Below are positions 38,417-47,176 of a stretch of 64,000 bases of DNA, piece by piece. Made by a program: the position numbers and the translations under genes. The notes below the pieces were generated by a model. It was not told the origin of the DNA. It saw only the letters and a program-made list of their open reading frames with translations, and searched no databases. Each line of letters begins with the position of its first letter. Position 1 is the first letter of the stretch. This stretch comes from Aureimonas sp. SK2. Lineage in GTDB: Bacteria; Pseudomonadota; Alphaproteobacteria; Rhizobiales; Rhizobiaceae. The stretch covers positions 232,343-296,342 of the forward strand of contig NZ_JAPZDS010000003.1 of assembly GCF_029813115.1 (NCBI RefSeq), written 5' to 3'.

Positions 38417-39679
38417 TCACCTCGCGACCGGGATCTCGGCCAAGCGCGTCGTCCATGCGGGGCTCTTCATCGCACGCTTCGTGTCGAACGATCGAGTGCC
38501 GATGCCTACCGAACCCAGCGCGACAGCTTCGCGGCCGAACCGGGCATTCAAGGCGTCCATCGCCGACATGAGGTCGACGCCGCGGCTGTCGATCGGTGCG
38601 AACATGTCGGTCTGCTCCCTGCCTGCGTCGCACAGGTCTTCGAGCATCACGCCGCACTTCGTGTAAATGCCGCCCGGCTGCCACATCGATTCGACCATCC
38701 GGGACGCCCAGCGGACGATCACCCGCGTGTCGTTCGTCGGCGGCGACAGGCGGCAGGACCTCTGGGCGCTCGGCGCGTTCGCCTTCCGCCCATTCCCGTG
38801 CGCGAAGCCGATCAGCCGGCCGGCGACGCTCCCCTGCTCCCGGATCTTCTCGGCCGCCCTCGCCGCCCGTCGCGCCATAGCTTCCCTGAGTTCGTCGATC
38901 GTCGTGACGGGCTCACCGAACATGCGCGTTACGGCCGTCGCCTGCCGCTTCTCGGGTTCGACCACGAGGTGCTCGTCGCCGATTCCATTCAGCTCCCGCA
39001 CCAGGCGCTCCAGCACCACGGTGCCGACCTTCCGAGCTTGATGCGGGTCCATCACAGCCAGGTCGGCCGTCGTCCGAACGCCCAACGGATGGAGTCGCTC
39101 CGTCAACGCTCGTCCGATGCCCCAGACCTCTCCGACCGGCCACGTCATGAAGAGCCGCCGGCGCAGCTCTACGTCGTGGAGATCGACGACCGGGCCGAAG
39201 ACCTTCTCGCCCGCCTTCGCCAAGGCGTTCGCAACCTTCGACAGCGTCCGAGTCGGCCCTAGGCCAATTCGCGTCGGCAGGCCGGTGTCGCGCCGGATCT
39301 TCGCGATCGCCGCGAAGGCAGTCCGCGTGTCGCCGAGGCCGTCCGGGAGGACTGGAAGGCGGAACCAGGACTCATCGATGCTGTAGACCTCGACCTGATC
39401 CGAGAACTCGCCCAGGACGGCGTTGAAGCGCCGGTTCATGTCGGAATAGAGCTCGTAGTTCGACGACCGCAGTTCGAACCCGTGGCGGTTGATCAGATCG
39501 CGCATCTTGAAGACCGGCGCGCCCATCTTGACCCCGAACGCCTTCGCTTCCGCGCTCCTCGCGATTGCGCAGTGGTCGCCGTTGGAGAGGACGAGGACGG
39601 GCACGCCCCGCAGCTTCGGATCGAAGACGCGCTCGCTCGACACGTAGAAATTTTCGACGTCGACCAGCGCCCAGGTCAT
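38417..39679 (-). CDS. umuC: Y-family DNA polymerase, UmuC type
   Basis: Catalytic subunit of an error-prone polymerase V-like enzyme, 420 aa. Motifs: ALVDVENFYVSSE (metal-binding Asp), the YSIDESWF motif with catalytic Asp-Glu, and GLGPTRTLSKVANALAK; little-finger domain follows and the C-terminus retains a DUF4113-like end (FGREAVALGSVG). The start overlaps the umuD-like stop as ATGA. Expected to bypass lesions during SOS, controlled by the LexA box upstream of umuD. Confidence 0.93.
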   Translation of the reverse strand: MTWALVDVENFYVSSERVFDPKLRGVPVLVLSNGDHCAIARSAEAKAFGVKMGAPVFKMRDLINRHGFELRSSNYELYSDMNRRFNAVLGEFSDQVEVYSIDESWFRLPVLPDGLGDTRTAFAAIAKIRRDTGLPTRIGLGPTRTLSKVANALAKAGEKVFGPVVDLHDVELRRRLFMTWPVGEVWGIGRALTERLHPLGVRTTADLAVMDPHQARKVGTVVLERLVRELNGIGDEHLVVEPEKRQATAVTRMFGEPVTTIDELREAMARRAARAAEKIREQGSVAGRLIGFAHGNGRKANAPSAQRSCRLSPPTNDTRVIVRWASRMVESMWQPGGIYTKCGVMLEDLCDAGREQTDMFAPIDSRGVDLMSAMDALNARFGREAVALGSVGIGTRSFDTKRAMKSPAWTTRLAEIPVAR

Positions 39680-40113
39680 CGTTGATAGTCCCGAACGGAG
39701 GCGCGGACGACGCCGAAAATCTCGACAGTCTCGTCGCAGATGCAGGTCGGGTACGTCAGGCGGCTGTTGCGGTGCTCAAGGTATGCGGTGCCGGACTTGA
39801 TGCAGAGCTGCCGGCAGACGAAACCGCCTTCAACGGTGGCGATCACGATCGAGCCGTTCCGCTGTCGGGCATCTCGGTCGACGACGACGATGTCGTGATC
39901 CTCAATCCCGGCCTCGACCATCGACGAGCCCGATATCCGGAACACGAACGCGGCCGGCCGGTCGATCCGTAGGAGCTCGATCAGCGAGAGGGCGTCGTCT
40001 TCCCAGTCCTGGGCGGGGCTCGGAAAGCCGGCGCCGGCGGACGCGACGACGCGCAGGCGAAAGCCGGGCGGTATGGCAGTGATCGGATGGGGGCGGTTGG
40101 AGAGATGGAGCAT
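39676..40113 (-). CDS. umuD: UmuD-like S24 protein, catalytic lysine apparently replaced
   Basis: 145 aa, LexA/UmuD-type. N-terminal cleavage-like region AGAGFPSPA, catalytic Ser in ISGSSMVEAGI, and the C-terminal FGVVRASV are typical. Aligning 'IVIATVEGGFVCRQL' with E. coli UmuD 'IVIAAVDGEFTVKKL' puts Arg where the catalytic Lys97 should be. If correct, self-cleavage may be impaired or use another residue. Together with umuC forms a coupled pair behind a LexA box. Confidence 0.85.
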   Translation of the reverse strand: MLHLSNRPHPITAIPPGFRLRVVASAGAGFPSPAQDWEDDALSLIELLRIDRPAAFVFRISGSSMVEAGIEDHDIVVVDRDARQRNGSIVIATVEGGFVCRQLCIKSGTAYLEHRNSRLTYPTCICDETVEIFGVVRASVRDYQR

Positions 40114-40152
40114 GCTAGATTCCTAGGGCGCGACTCGGTCAGCCTAGCGATC

Positions 40153-40167
40153 GAACATATCGTGAAC
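40153..40167 (-). promoter_or_regulatory. LexA box upstream of umuDC
   Basis: GAAC-ATATCGT-GAAC on the plus strand, i.e. GTTC-N7-GTTC on the coding strand: the alphaproteobacterial LexA consensus spacing. It lies 40 bases upstream of the umuD-like ATG, where a repressor would block transcription. Confidence 0.85.
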
Positions 40168-40276
40168 GTTGCGTCTGGGAATAGTGTCCTTAGGCGAACT
40201 CGGCTTAGGTGTGAAATCCGGGGATAAGGCGTGGTGGATGGCCGCAATCGTATCGGCGATTCCTCAGCGCTCCGCC

Positions 40277-41368
40277 TTAAAAGCGAGGCGGTTCTTTCAC
40301 GTTCAGGAATGCATCCGTGATTTCGAGTTCGACGACATCGAAGGTGCTGCGATCGAAGGTCAGGACGACCCGTGCAGACGAGCGTCCAGTGAAATAGACC
40401 TCCTCGCGAGCCGAGGTCGGCGGCCTGTCAGGACCTTCGTCGTACTCAACCTCCTGGTTCCCCTGTACCTGCCCATCGGCAACCAGGATCCCGCTCAGGA
40501 CGACGGTGTTGCCTGTCATGCTGATAACAACGAAATCCACGATATCGACCACGCTCTCAATGTCGAAGCGATCGATCGCGAGGTCCTCGTAGTTCCATCC
40601 TTCATACAGGATGACCTCGTCCGCGACGGCCTGGTTGAAGGCGTCGGCCAGCCGATACTTCGTATCCTCGTCCCGAAGGAACAGATCCTTCAACTCTTCA
40701 ACTTTCGGATCGCGGAGCGTCGCAATGATGGACATGAAAGCTTCGAGACCCTGGACGGGATAGAGGTTGTCGAATTCCTTCACGGCCCGAAGCATCGCTT
40801 TGTCTTTGGTGACCACGTACATGCCGCCACAGAGTTCGGCGGAACGCGCTGCAGCGTTCAGGATGAAGTAGTCGGGGAACTCTCGCGATCCCTCCATGTC
40901 GAACGGCGGCTTCCGGGCGAAGTAATGCTCCAACGCCTCCTGTACGGTCTGTGGCCCGAGGCCGTGATCGACCATGCCGATCCGTCGCAGTATTCCATCG
41001 AAATGGCTCCTGGCAGTTCGTATCATACCGGCTTCGTCCAACGGCTCGACCGTCTCGCGTTTCGCGATACGGGAATTCCACTGGTTCTGCGTCCGGACCC
41101 ATTTCTTGTGTTGCGCGGAGATTTCGCCGACTACCTCGGCGATCCCGCGGTCGATCTCCTTGGAAATTACTGGGTCGATGTGGATCCTGAGTTGGTGGGT
41201 AGATGCGACGTCGTAGAACGCGGAGAATAGCCTCGAACGCAGGTTGAAGCCGACCTGCCTGTAGATGTTGGTATCGATGAGAACGTGGCGGCTGCGAAGG
41301 CCGATGGACTGTGCAGGAAGATCCTCGACTTCGGCGATCACACTCGGGTCGATAGGTGATTCGATCAT
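40277..41368 (-). CDS. PIN-domain (DUF4935-like) protein
   Basis: 363 aa. N-terminal PIN fold with acidic residues in the expected order: HVLIDTNIYRQ, 'DPVISKEIDRGI', 'REFPDYFILNAAA' and 'YVVTKDKAML'. PIN domains are metal-dependent RNases. The C-terminal 120 residues form an extra beta-rich domain (VVLSGILVADGQVQ). No antitoxin gene is adjacent, so a simple VapBC pair is unlikely. It is back-to-back with the secreted-protein/ATPase block and may belong to a defence cargo. Confidence 0.72.
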   Translation of the reverse strand: MIESPIDPSVIAEVEDLPAQSIGLRSRHVLIDTNIYRQVGFNLRSRLFSAFYDVASTHQLRIHIDPVISKEIDRGIAEVVGEISAQHKKWVRTQNQWNSRIAKRETVEPLDEAGMIRTARSHFDGILRRIGMVDHGLGPQTVQEALEHYFARKPPFDMEGSREFPDYFILNAAARSAELCGGMYVVTKDKAMLRAVKEFDNLYPVQGLEAFMSIIATLRDPKVEELKDLFLRDEDTKYRLADAFNQAVADEVILYEGWNYEDLAIDRFDIESVVDIVDFVVISMTGNTVVLSGILVADGQVQGNQEVEYDEGPDRPPTSAREEVYFTGRSSARVVLTFDRSTFDVVELEITDAFLNVKEPPRF

Positions 41369-41461
41369 GGCTGTCCGCTGCCTCCTGCGATGCATGTCGA
41401 GGATGTAGCATTCGGGTGGGATTGCACACATGCTGTCCCGATTGCTCTGAAAGGATTGCCT

Positions 41462-41839
41462 ATGCGCGCTGCCCTGGTCGCCCTCATGCTCGTCGCGGCC
41501 GGTCCCGCCGATGCAGCAACGGGTTGCGTCCTGCCGAACGTCGAGGTGAAGCTCCTGACCGGGAGCATCACGACACGGGACCTCGCCGCCATGTCGGACG
41601 GAGACCTCAAGACGTTCCTGCGGGGGTATGCCGACGGCCTGCGCACGCTGCCCTTCCTTTCCGTTCCAGCGGCGTGCGACGAGGCCGTGAAAGCCTGCCT
41701 CAAGGCGAGGACGGACGACGAGCGGGTCGTCGACCTGCGCCGGTTTATTGCGGACAACCCTGGAGACTTCGAAAACCCGGCCACAGTGACGGCCTACGAA
41801 GTCGTCCTCGCCGACTGCGTGCATGGAGAAGCGGAATGA
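41462..41839 (+). CDS. Small secreted protein
   Basis: 125 aa with a clear signal peptide (MRAALVALMLVAAGPADA) and a helical mature part containing three or four cysteines, of HdeA-like size and composition. AAAGGA precedes the ATG. Coupled by ATGA to the next secreted protein gene. Likely periplasmic; role unknown. Confidence 0.6.
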   Translation: MRAALVALMLVAAGPADAATGCVLPNVEVKLLTGSITTRDLAAMSDGDLKTFLRGYADGLRTLPFLSVPAACDEAVKACLKARTDDERVVDLRRFIADNPGDFENPATVTAYEVVLADCVHGEAE

Positions 41840-42252
41840 GGACGATGCTTGCGATCGCCGTGCTGGCGATCGCGACCGATGCCGGCGCGGCATCGATGGT
41901 CTGCGAGACCTTCGGCGTTGGCGCCGACGGTCTGAAGGCCAACCGCCGCTTCGTCCGGATGACGACCGACGGAACCGATGGCTTCCTTGTCGCCCGCGCC
42001 GAGGGCAAAAGGCCGGCGGAAGATGCGGACACGGTGCGCTACGGGACGGTCTGGCGGTCCGACGACGGTCTGCGCGTGGTCGCCTCGTCGATATCGCGGC
42101 CTGCCGATAACTCGCTCGATTCGCCGGTTCGGCTGCTGGACGCCGATTTCGCACGTGGTAAGTTTCGCGAGGAGACAATGGGCGGGGTGATCGACCTCGA
42201 CACCGTCATATCGGACGGCAAGGGCGGCCAGGAGTGCCGGCGTCTGGACTAA
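41836..42252 (+). CDS. Small secreted protein
   Basis: 138 aa, signal peptide MRTMLAIAVLAIATDAGA, then a beta-rich mature domain with one cysteine near each end (MVCETFG ... QECRRLD), which could form a disulfide. Coupled to the previous gene. Not recognised. Confidence 0.6.
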   Translation: MRTMLAIAVLAIATDAGAASMVCETFGVGADGLKANRRFVRMTTDGTDGFLVARAEGKRPAEDADTVRYGTVWRSDDGLRVVASSISRPADNSLDSPVRLLDADFARGKFREETMGGVIDLDTVISDGKGGQECRRLD

Positions 42253-42514
42253 CGGCGATCCCACCGATCGGCACGCCAAAATGACGTGCCAGGACGGCCG
42301 ACTGCGCCGGAGTGATCGAGAGGCCGCCTTCCCGAGTCCGAAGCAGCGCGACGTGCAGCCGCGAGCCACGCGACGTGCTTGAACGACTGACTGGCGGAGT
42401 CATGCGGCCAAATGCCAGGCTAGACCGCAATGATTGTGGATGAAGGAAAATTCGTGGGCGTTAAACCGACAGTTGTACGTTGTCGAACCCGATGGGCGTC
42501 AATATCGTAACTGG

Positions 42515-45500
42515 ATGGCTAACGGTTCCCTTTTTACGATCCTCCACATCAGCGACTTCCATTACGCCTCCCGTCGGAGCCGGGAACAGAAGCCGATCGT
42601 CGACGCCCTTGTGGCCGACCTTCGGAATATCTGCATAGGACACCGCAAACCGGATTTGGTCATGTTCACCGGCGACCTCGTTCAGGCCGCGGGGACAGAT
42701 CTTCATGACGCCGCGTACGACTTCCTGCTGGATCGCGTTTCCAAAGCGACTGGATGCAGCGACGAGCGCATCTACATCGCAGCGGGCAACCATGATCTCT
42801 CCTGGGCGGGATTACAGAAGTTCGAGACGGAGACGCGGGAATGGCGAGCGCTGATCGGACGGCAGGACGAAACCGCGAAATTCAACGAGCTGCATGAGGC
42901 GCGAGCCTTCGACGCTGCCGTAGGCGAAAAGTTCGCGAACTATCTCGACCTCGAGAAGTATCTCAGCAAGGGCTTTCGAAGCAGCGCACGGCGCCTCACA
43001 AACGCGTTCGTTACGGTCGACCACATCGAAGCGCTGAACGTCGATGTCGTGACGTTCAATACGGCCGTTCTGTCTACCGGCGGCCATAAGGCGCACGAAA
43101 GGGACGAGCGCAACCTCGTCGTTCCAGAATACGCGGTCATGGATGCGATCGGCACCCTCGAGCCCGGCTCCCTACGCATCTTCGTGACCCACCATCCGCT
43201 GGTACATCTCAGCGAGCAGTCAGCCCGCTATCTTGAATCCGAGATCACCAAGCACGCGCAGATTCATCTGTTCGGTCACATGCACGATCCGCAACCGCGC
43301 AGCATTGTCGGGCTTCGTGGGGAGGTGCTGACTGATCAGGCGGGCGCTATCTTCACCAGCCGTAAGGAGTATTACAACGGCTACTCCCTGATCACGCTAG
43401 ACCGCAGCAACGGTCACGCGGAGATCCTGGTCCGATCGTACTTCAAGGACCGCGACGAGTTCGACGAAGGCACCGACGTCGTGAAGGAGGGACGTTGGTG
43501 GCCTTCCCAGGCTTCACGCGAACATTTCCGCAAGATCGCGGCGCCAGTGGACGAGGTGGCGTTCCGAAAGCATCTATGCGGCCCAGCCTTGGAGGCGCTG
43601 CTCGCTCGCGAAAGCGAAAGTCAGGGCGACCTGGAGTTGCACGACCGGTTCGTTGCCCCGCCATTGAGACGCACGTTCATTCAGGAAGAAACCGGTGACG
43701 ACACGAAGGTTCAAGCCGAGACGCCGGTTCAGTTCAAGGAGATCGTTGAAGGCGACGCGAACCTCATCCTCTACGCACGCGCAGAGTACGGGCGTACTAC
43801 CCTCTTACGCGAACTTCGCTACCGCCTACTCAGTGATGCGACGGCGGTAAGGTTTCCACGGGTACCGGTCCTGATTGAATTCGCCGACATCAGCGGGAAC
43901 GCCGACAACATGCTGAGGAAGGCGAAGGCAGGGTGCGAGGAAACACCCGCAGCCAACGACCTCGAATCGCTCCTCAAGCTTGGTCACGCATGCGTCATGA
44001 TCGACGATGTGGTGTTCACAGACGCCAAGCGCATGAAGGTCGTTCGCGACTTCGTAGAACGATATCCGAAGGCAAGATACGTCATCTCCAGCCCGCAATA
44101 TTCGGCTACGAAGATGGGGGCGTCGATCGATCCTGAGCTGCCTGTCCGGTTCGAGTTCGTGGAGGTCCTCGAACTGCGCCGGAGCGACATGCGCCAGCTG
44201 CTTGTCAAAGACGATCGATGCACTGACGTCGAAGGTTGGCTTGACCGCCTGCAGGACGAATTTCGCGAGATAAACCTTCCGTTCACCGCAGCAAACGGCT
44301 CGATCCTGATCGAGATCCTAGCTGAGAAGTACAACTTCTCGCCCATCAACCGCTCCGTGTTGATGGAGCAGTTTGTGGATTCGACCCTCCGGAAGGCCTC
44401 GATCGACCAGAGTAGACGTGAAACGTTCGATTACACCAACAAGACCAGCCTGCTTTCATCGATCGCCGCTTGGATGGCGCGGAACGATGATTACGTCCCC
44501 AGCCGTGAGGCCGTCCGAGCTGAAATGAAGAGCTACATCGAGAACGTCGGTCTCGTCCAGCCGGTCGACGATCTCCTTGCTGAGTTCCTTTCGGCACGCA
44601 TTTTCGTCGAACGGACGGATTCGAGGATCAGCTTCCGATACCGTGGTGTCCTTGAGTACTTCATCGCACTTCGCATGACCACTGATGCGGAGTTTAAGGA
44701 ATGGGTCATCGCCGACGAACGATATCTGCGATACGTCAACGAGATCCAATACTACGCTGGAAAGCTGAGAAACGACGTCGGACTAGTTACGCTGATTGCG
44801 GAACGCCACAAAACGATCCTGGTCGAAACCCTAGCCGAGTTCGAATCATTGGACCTCGATCAGCTCGACTCGATCGTATTGCCAAGGGATGACGGGGACT
44901 CCGTTTCGGTCCTCGAACGGGAAATCGCGTCGCCGCCGCTATCTCAGGCCGAAAAAGATGCCGAACTCGAGACGGAGATACCGACCGATGCGGAGGATCG
45001 GCAGGAGGTCTTCCGGCCGAGCATAACGGAAGACGGCGACAAGGTCCTCCTGTCGCTCTTCCTGTATTCCGGGTTGATCAAGAACATGGAGTTGATCCCA
45101 GACGCGGTGAAGCGAGAGCATCTTTCCGAGATCTGGCGTGGTTGGGCGATCCTACTCGTCGCATCTCTAAGGCTCGCGCCGAGGCTCGCGACAGAGAGGA
45201 GAATCAGGATCAACGGTGCCCTGTACGAGGTCCAAGCTCCACACGGTATGAGCGATACGACGCTTCTCCGGAAGATGATGCTGTTGCTGCCACACATACA
45301 CGTGAAGCTGCTGTCCGGCGCTTTGGGCACCGAGAAGCTCGAACGACAGCTGTCGGAACCGTCGCCGAACGAACAGCATGAGCCAAAAATTTATGACTTC
45401 TTCCGAACGAGCCTTGTCGCCGACCTGCGACTACCGGCGACCCCAGCCACCGCGACCGCACTGACGGAGAGGCTCCGGAACAATCGGTACCTGTTGTTGT

Positions 45501-45706
45501 CCTTCATCGTTCACTTGGGTGAACTCCGACGGCTCGATCGGGTTCGCAAGGATCATTACACGAAGCTGGAGGCGCCTATAGCCAGAGCGATCGCCGGCCT
45601 GCGCAGTTCGTCGCCGGAGGGTCGGAGAAAGCAGGTCGACAAGGAACTCGCTCGCCTCGCTCGCGAACGCCTAATGATAAAGATGAAGAAGGACCGGGAA
45701 GTTTAG
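42515..45706 (+). CDS. Calcineurin-like phosphoesterase fused to STAND-like ATPase; candidate defence protein
   Basis: About 1063 aa from the ATG at 42515 (an in-frame ATG at 42440 and TTG at 42434 are alternatives). Residues 1-300 form a complete metallophosphoesterase: HISDFH (11-16), FTGDL, AGNHD (90-94), VTHHP and FGHMHD. Residues about 405-700 look like a STAND NTPase: a P-loop-like ARAEYGRTTLLREL (421-434) with Arg in place of the Walker Lys, and Walker B-like CVMIDDV. The rest is helical and could be a sensor. Known STAND defence proteins (Avs, bacterial NACHT) pair an N-terminal effector with such an ATPase, so a phosphoesterase effector is plausible but inferred. Codon use looks more AT-rich than in neighbours, suggesting cargo. 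Confidence 0.78.
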   Translation: MANGSLFTILHISDFHYASRRSREQKPIVDALVADLRNICIGHRKPDLVMFTGDLVQAAGTDLHDAAYDFLLDRVSKATGCSDERIYIAAGNHDLSWAGLQKFETETREWRALIGRQDETAKFNELHEARAFDAAVGEKFANYLDLEKYLSKGFRSSARRLTNAFVTVDHIEALNVDVVTFNTAVLSTGGHKAHERDERNLVVPEYAVMDAIGTLEPGSLRIFVTHHPLVHLSEQSARYLESEITKHAQIHLFGHMHDPQPRSIVGLRGEVLTDQAGAIFTSRKEYYNGYSLITLDRSNGHAEILVRSYFKDRDEFDEGTDVVKEGRWWPSQASREHFRKIAAPVDEVAFRKHLCGPALEALLARESESQGDLELHDRFVAPPLRRTFIQEETGDDTKVQAETPVQFKEIVEGDANLILYARAEYGRTTLLRELRYRLLSDATAVRFPRVPVLIEFADISGNADNMLRKAKAGCEETPAANDLESLLKLGHACVMIDDVVFTDAKRMKVVRDFVERYPKARYVISSPQYSATKMGASIDPELPVRFEFVEVLELRRSDMRQLLVKDDRCTDVEGWLDRLQDEFREINLPFTAANGSILIEILAEKYNFSPINRSVLMEQFVDSTLRKASIDQSRRETFDYTNKTSLLSSIAAWMARNDDYVPSREAVRAEMKSYIENVGLVQPVDDLLAEFLSARIFVERTDSRISFRYRGVLEYFIALRMTTDAEFKEWVIADERYLRYVNEIQYYAGKLRNDVGLVTLIAERHKTILVETLAEFESLDLDQLDSIVLPRDDGDSVSVLEREIASPPLSQAEKDAELETEIPTDAEDRQEVFRPSITEDGDKVLLSLFLYSGLIKNMELIPDAVKREHLSEIWRGWAILLVASLRLAPRLATERRIRINGALYEVQAPHGMSDTTLLRKMMLLLPHIHVKLLSGALGTEKLERQLSEPSPNEQHEPKIYDFFRTSLVADLRLPATPATATALTERLRNNRYLLLSFIVHLGELRRLDRVRKDHYTKLEAPIARAIAGLRSSSPEGRRKQVDKELARLARERLMIKMKKDREV

Positions 45707-45745
45707 CTTAGTTGCGGACGCGCCAGATCTGTGTCCAGCAGTACC

Positions 45746-45782
45746 GCAGGCGCCGGCGGGGTCCCCCCCCGCCGCCGCCTGC
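45746..45782. terminator. Bidirectional hairpin between converging genes
   Basis: 16-base arms (45746-45761 and 45767-45782) with a single mismatch and a TCCCC loop. Lies between the phosphoesterase-ATPase stop (45706) and the lyase-like gene end (45804). Confidence 0.75.
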
Positions 45783-45803
45783 TCCTCTAGGTAATCTCGA
45801 CGG

Positions 45804-46712
45804 TCATCCCTTCGCGTCCGCCTTCCGCATCTTCGTCACCATCAAATCGAGGTATTTGACGTTGGAAGTCAAATACTTGGACGTCTCGGCGCCGTATCCG
45901 TCCTTCACCGTGCTCTCAAGCTGGGACAGCTGCTTCCGGATCGAGGCGACGATGGCGTAAACGCCGTTCGTCGGCTCCGGCACGGGCACGGTCGGCGTCC
46001 CGACCACCACCGGCGTCGTGTTCGGCTTGTTGGCGAGGCCGACGTAGAGGTCGGCGACGTAGAAGCGCAACGGCGGATATCCCGCGTCGTCGAGCGCCGG
46101 CGTCGAGTTCAGGTAGCAGCCGATTTTGAAGTAGACGCTGGTGTACTTCTTCACGAACAGCGTGACGGCAGGGATGTCGATGATCTTGACCCCTTCCTTC
46201 CAGACTGTGACGGCGGAGGCCTTGTCGCCGGCGACGAACTTGATCGCAAAATCGAGGTGGAAGGGAGTGCCCTTCACGACGCCAGCGATTTCGATGTCCT
46301 TGTCGTCCGGGCCATGCGCGTTGATGCGCAGGTAGGCCTTGCCACCGTAGTAGACGATGCACAGGGGATCGAAGTCCCCGTTGAGCCACTGCCCGATCGT
46401 GACCTTGATCTTCTTCCCCGTGACGGGGTCGACGAGATCGGGAAAGTCGGCCGGGATCAGTCCCGTCCAGCCCCAATACGTCAGATCCTGCGAGCCAACG
46501 TCGTCGAGTGGGTCGTTGACGCGGAGCTCGGAGCGGTACTGGAAGTCGCCCTCGTCGCCGGCGACGGCGATGTCGCCCTCCTGCGCCTCGAATAGGGCGT
46601 AGGTCTTGCCGTTGATGACGACGTTGGGGTTGTAGCGGCCGGCGGCGTGGCACTGGACCACCGCGTTGATGATGCCGCCGACGTTGGTGACCTTGGGACG
46701 AGGAACGAGCAT
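45804..46712 (-). CDS. Polysaccharide-lyase-like jelly-roll protein
   Basis: 302 aa. 'FQYRSELRVNDP', 'YWGWTGLIPADFPD' and 'SVYFKIGCYLN' match the strand motifs of the heparin lyase I/alginate lyase type jelly roll, where the Ser-Glu-Leu-Arg strand and the Tyr-Phe-Lys strand line the active cleft. In phages such proteins degrade capsule or biofilm polysaccharide. A Pro-rich linker and a C-terminal helical coil end the protein. No signal peptide. AAAGG precedes the start; an upstream repeat motif lies at 46734. Confidence 0.65.
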   Translation of the reverse strand: MLVPRPKVTNVGGIINAVVQCHAAGRYNPNVVINGKTYALFEAQEGDIAVAGDEGDFQYRSELRVNDPLDDVGSQDLTYWGWTGLIPADFPDLVDPVTGKKIKVTIGQWLNGDFDPLCIVYYGGKAYLRINAHGPDDKDIEIAGVVKGTPFHLDFAIKFVAGDKASAVTVWKEGVKIIDIPAVTLFVKKYTSVYFKIGCYLNSTPALDDAGYPPLRFYVADLYVGLANKPNTTPVVVGTPTVPVPEPTNGVYAIVASIRKQLSQLESTVKDGYGAETSKYLTSNVKYLDLMVTKMRKADAKG

Positions 46713-46733
46713 GAGAAATCCTTTCGAGATATC

Positions 46734-46750
46734 TTCGTTGGTTGTTTTAC
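46734..46750 (-). promoter_or_regulatory. GTAAAA-N3-CCAACGAA motif, copy 1
   Basis: Minus-strand GTAAAACAACCAACGAA, 22-38 bases before the lyase-like gene start. Fourteen positions are identical in copies at 49234 and 54518. Confidence 0.55.
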
Positions 46751-46775
46751 GCGTTGGCGCAGCAAGAGACGGCGT

Positions 46776-46925
46776 TCAGGCGAAGGCGCCGATCGTCAGG
46801 GCGACGACGACGGCGTAGGAGGCGAGGTAGCCGAGCCAGAACCGGGCGGCCGGGGGGAGGTGAAGGCGCGTGCGCATCATGCGATCGGTGCCGGCGCGGT
46901 CGCCGTGGGCGGGAACGGAGCTCAC
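46776..46925 (-). CDS. Very small membrane protein
   Basis: 49 aa from a GTG at 46925 that overlaps the previous stop as GTGA. The C-terminal half is one membrane helix (FWLGYLASYAVVVALTIGAF). Phage-like tiny membrane protein; function unknown. Confidence 0.55.
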   Translation of the reverse strand: MSSVPAHGDRAGTDRMMRTRLHLPPAARFWLGYLASYAVVVALTIGAFA

Positions 46926-47164
46926 TGCAGTCCTCCCGTCCGCCTGGCGAGCGCGTCGGCCATCGCGCTTGCCCTGCGTGCGAGATCCTCCGCCCGTTCC
47001 TGGTGCTCCCCGCCGAAGGCTCCTGCGACCATGAGGTCTGCAATCTCCGAAAGGAGCGTCGCCATCGCCGCGTCCTTCGCCGCATGGGCGCCGGCGATCT
47101 CCAGCCTAGTCTCGCGGTGCTCAAGGAAGAGGCGCTTGATTTCCTCAGTCTGCGCCTTCGGCAC
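46922..47164 (-). CDS. Small helical protein
   Basis: 80 aa, GTG start at 47164, wholly alpha-helical and charged (EEIKRLFLEHRETRLEIAGA). Coupled to the tiny membrane protein gene. Function unknown. Confidence 0.6.
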   Translation of the reverse strand: MPKAQTEEIKRLFLEHRETRLEIAGAHAAKDAAMATLLSEIADLMVAGAFGGEHQERAEDLARRASAMADALARRTGGLQ

Positions 47165-47176
47165 GATCTGGAAGCC

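Noticed and set aside
40277..41368. VapC toxin of a VapBC pair
   Set aside because: The protein is nearly three times VapC length and no VapB-like gene precedes it.
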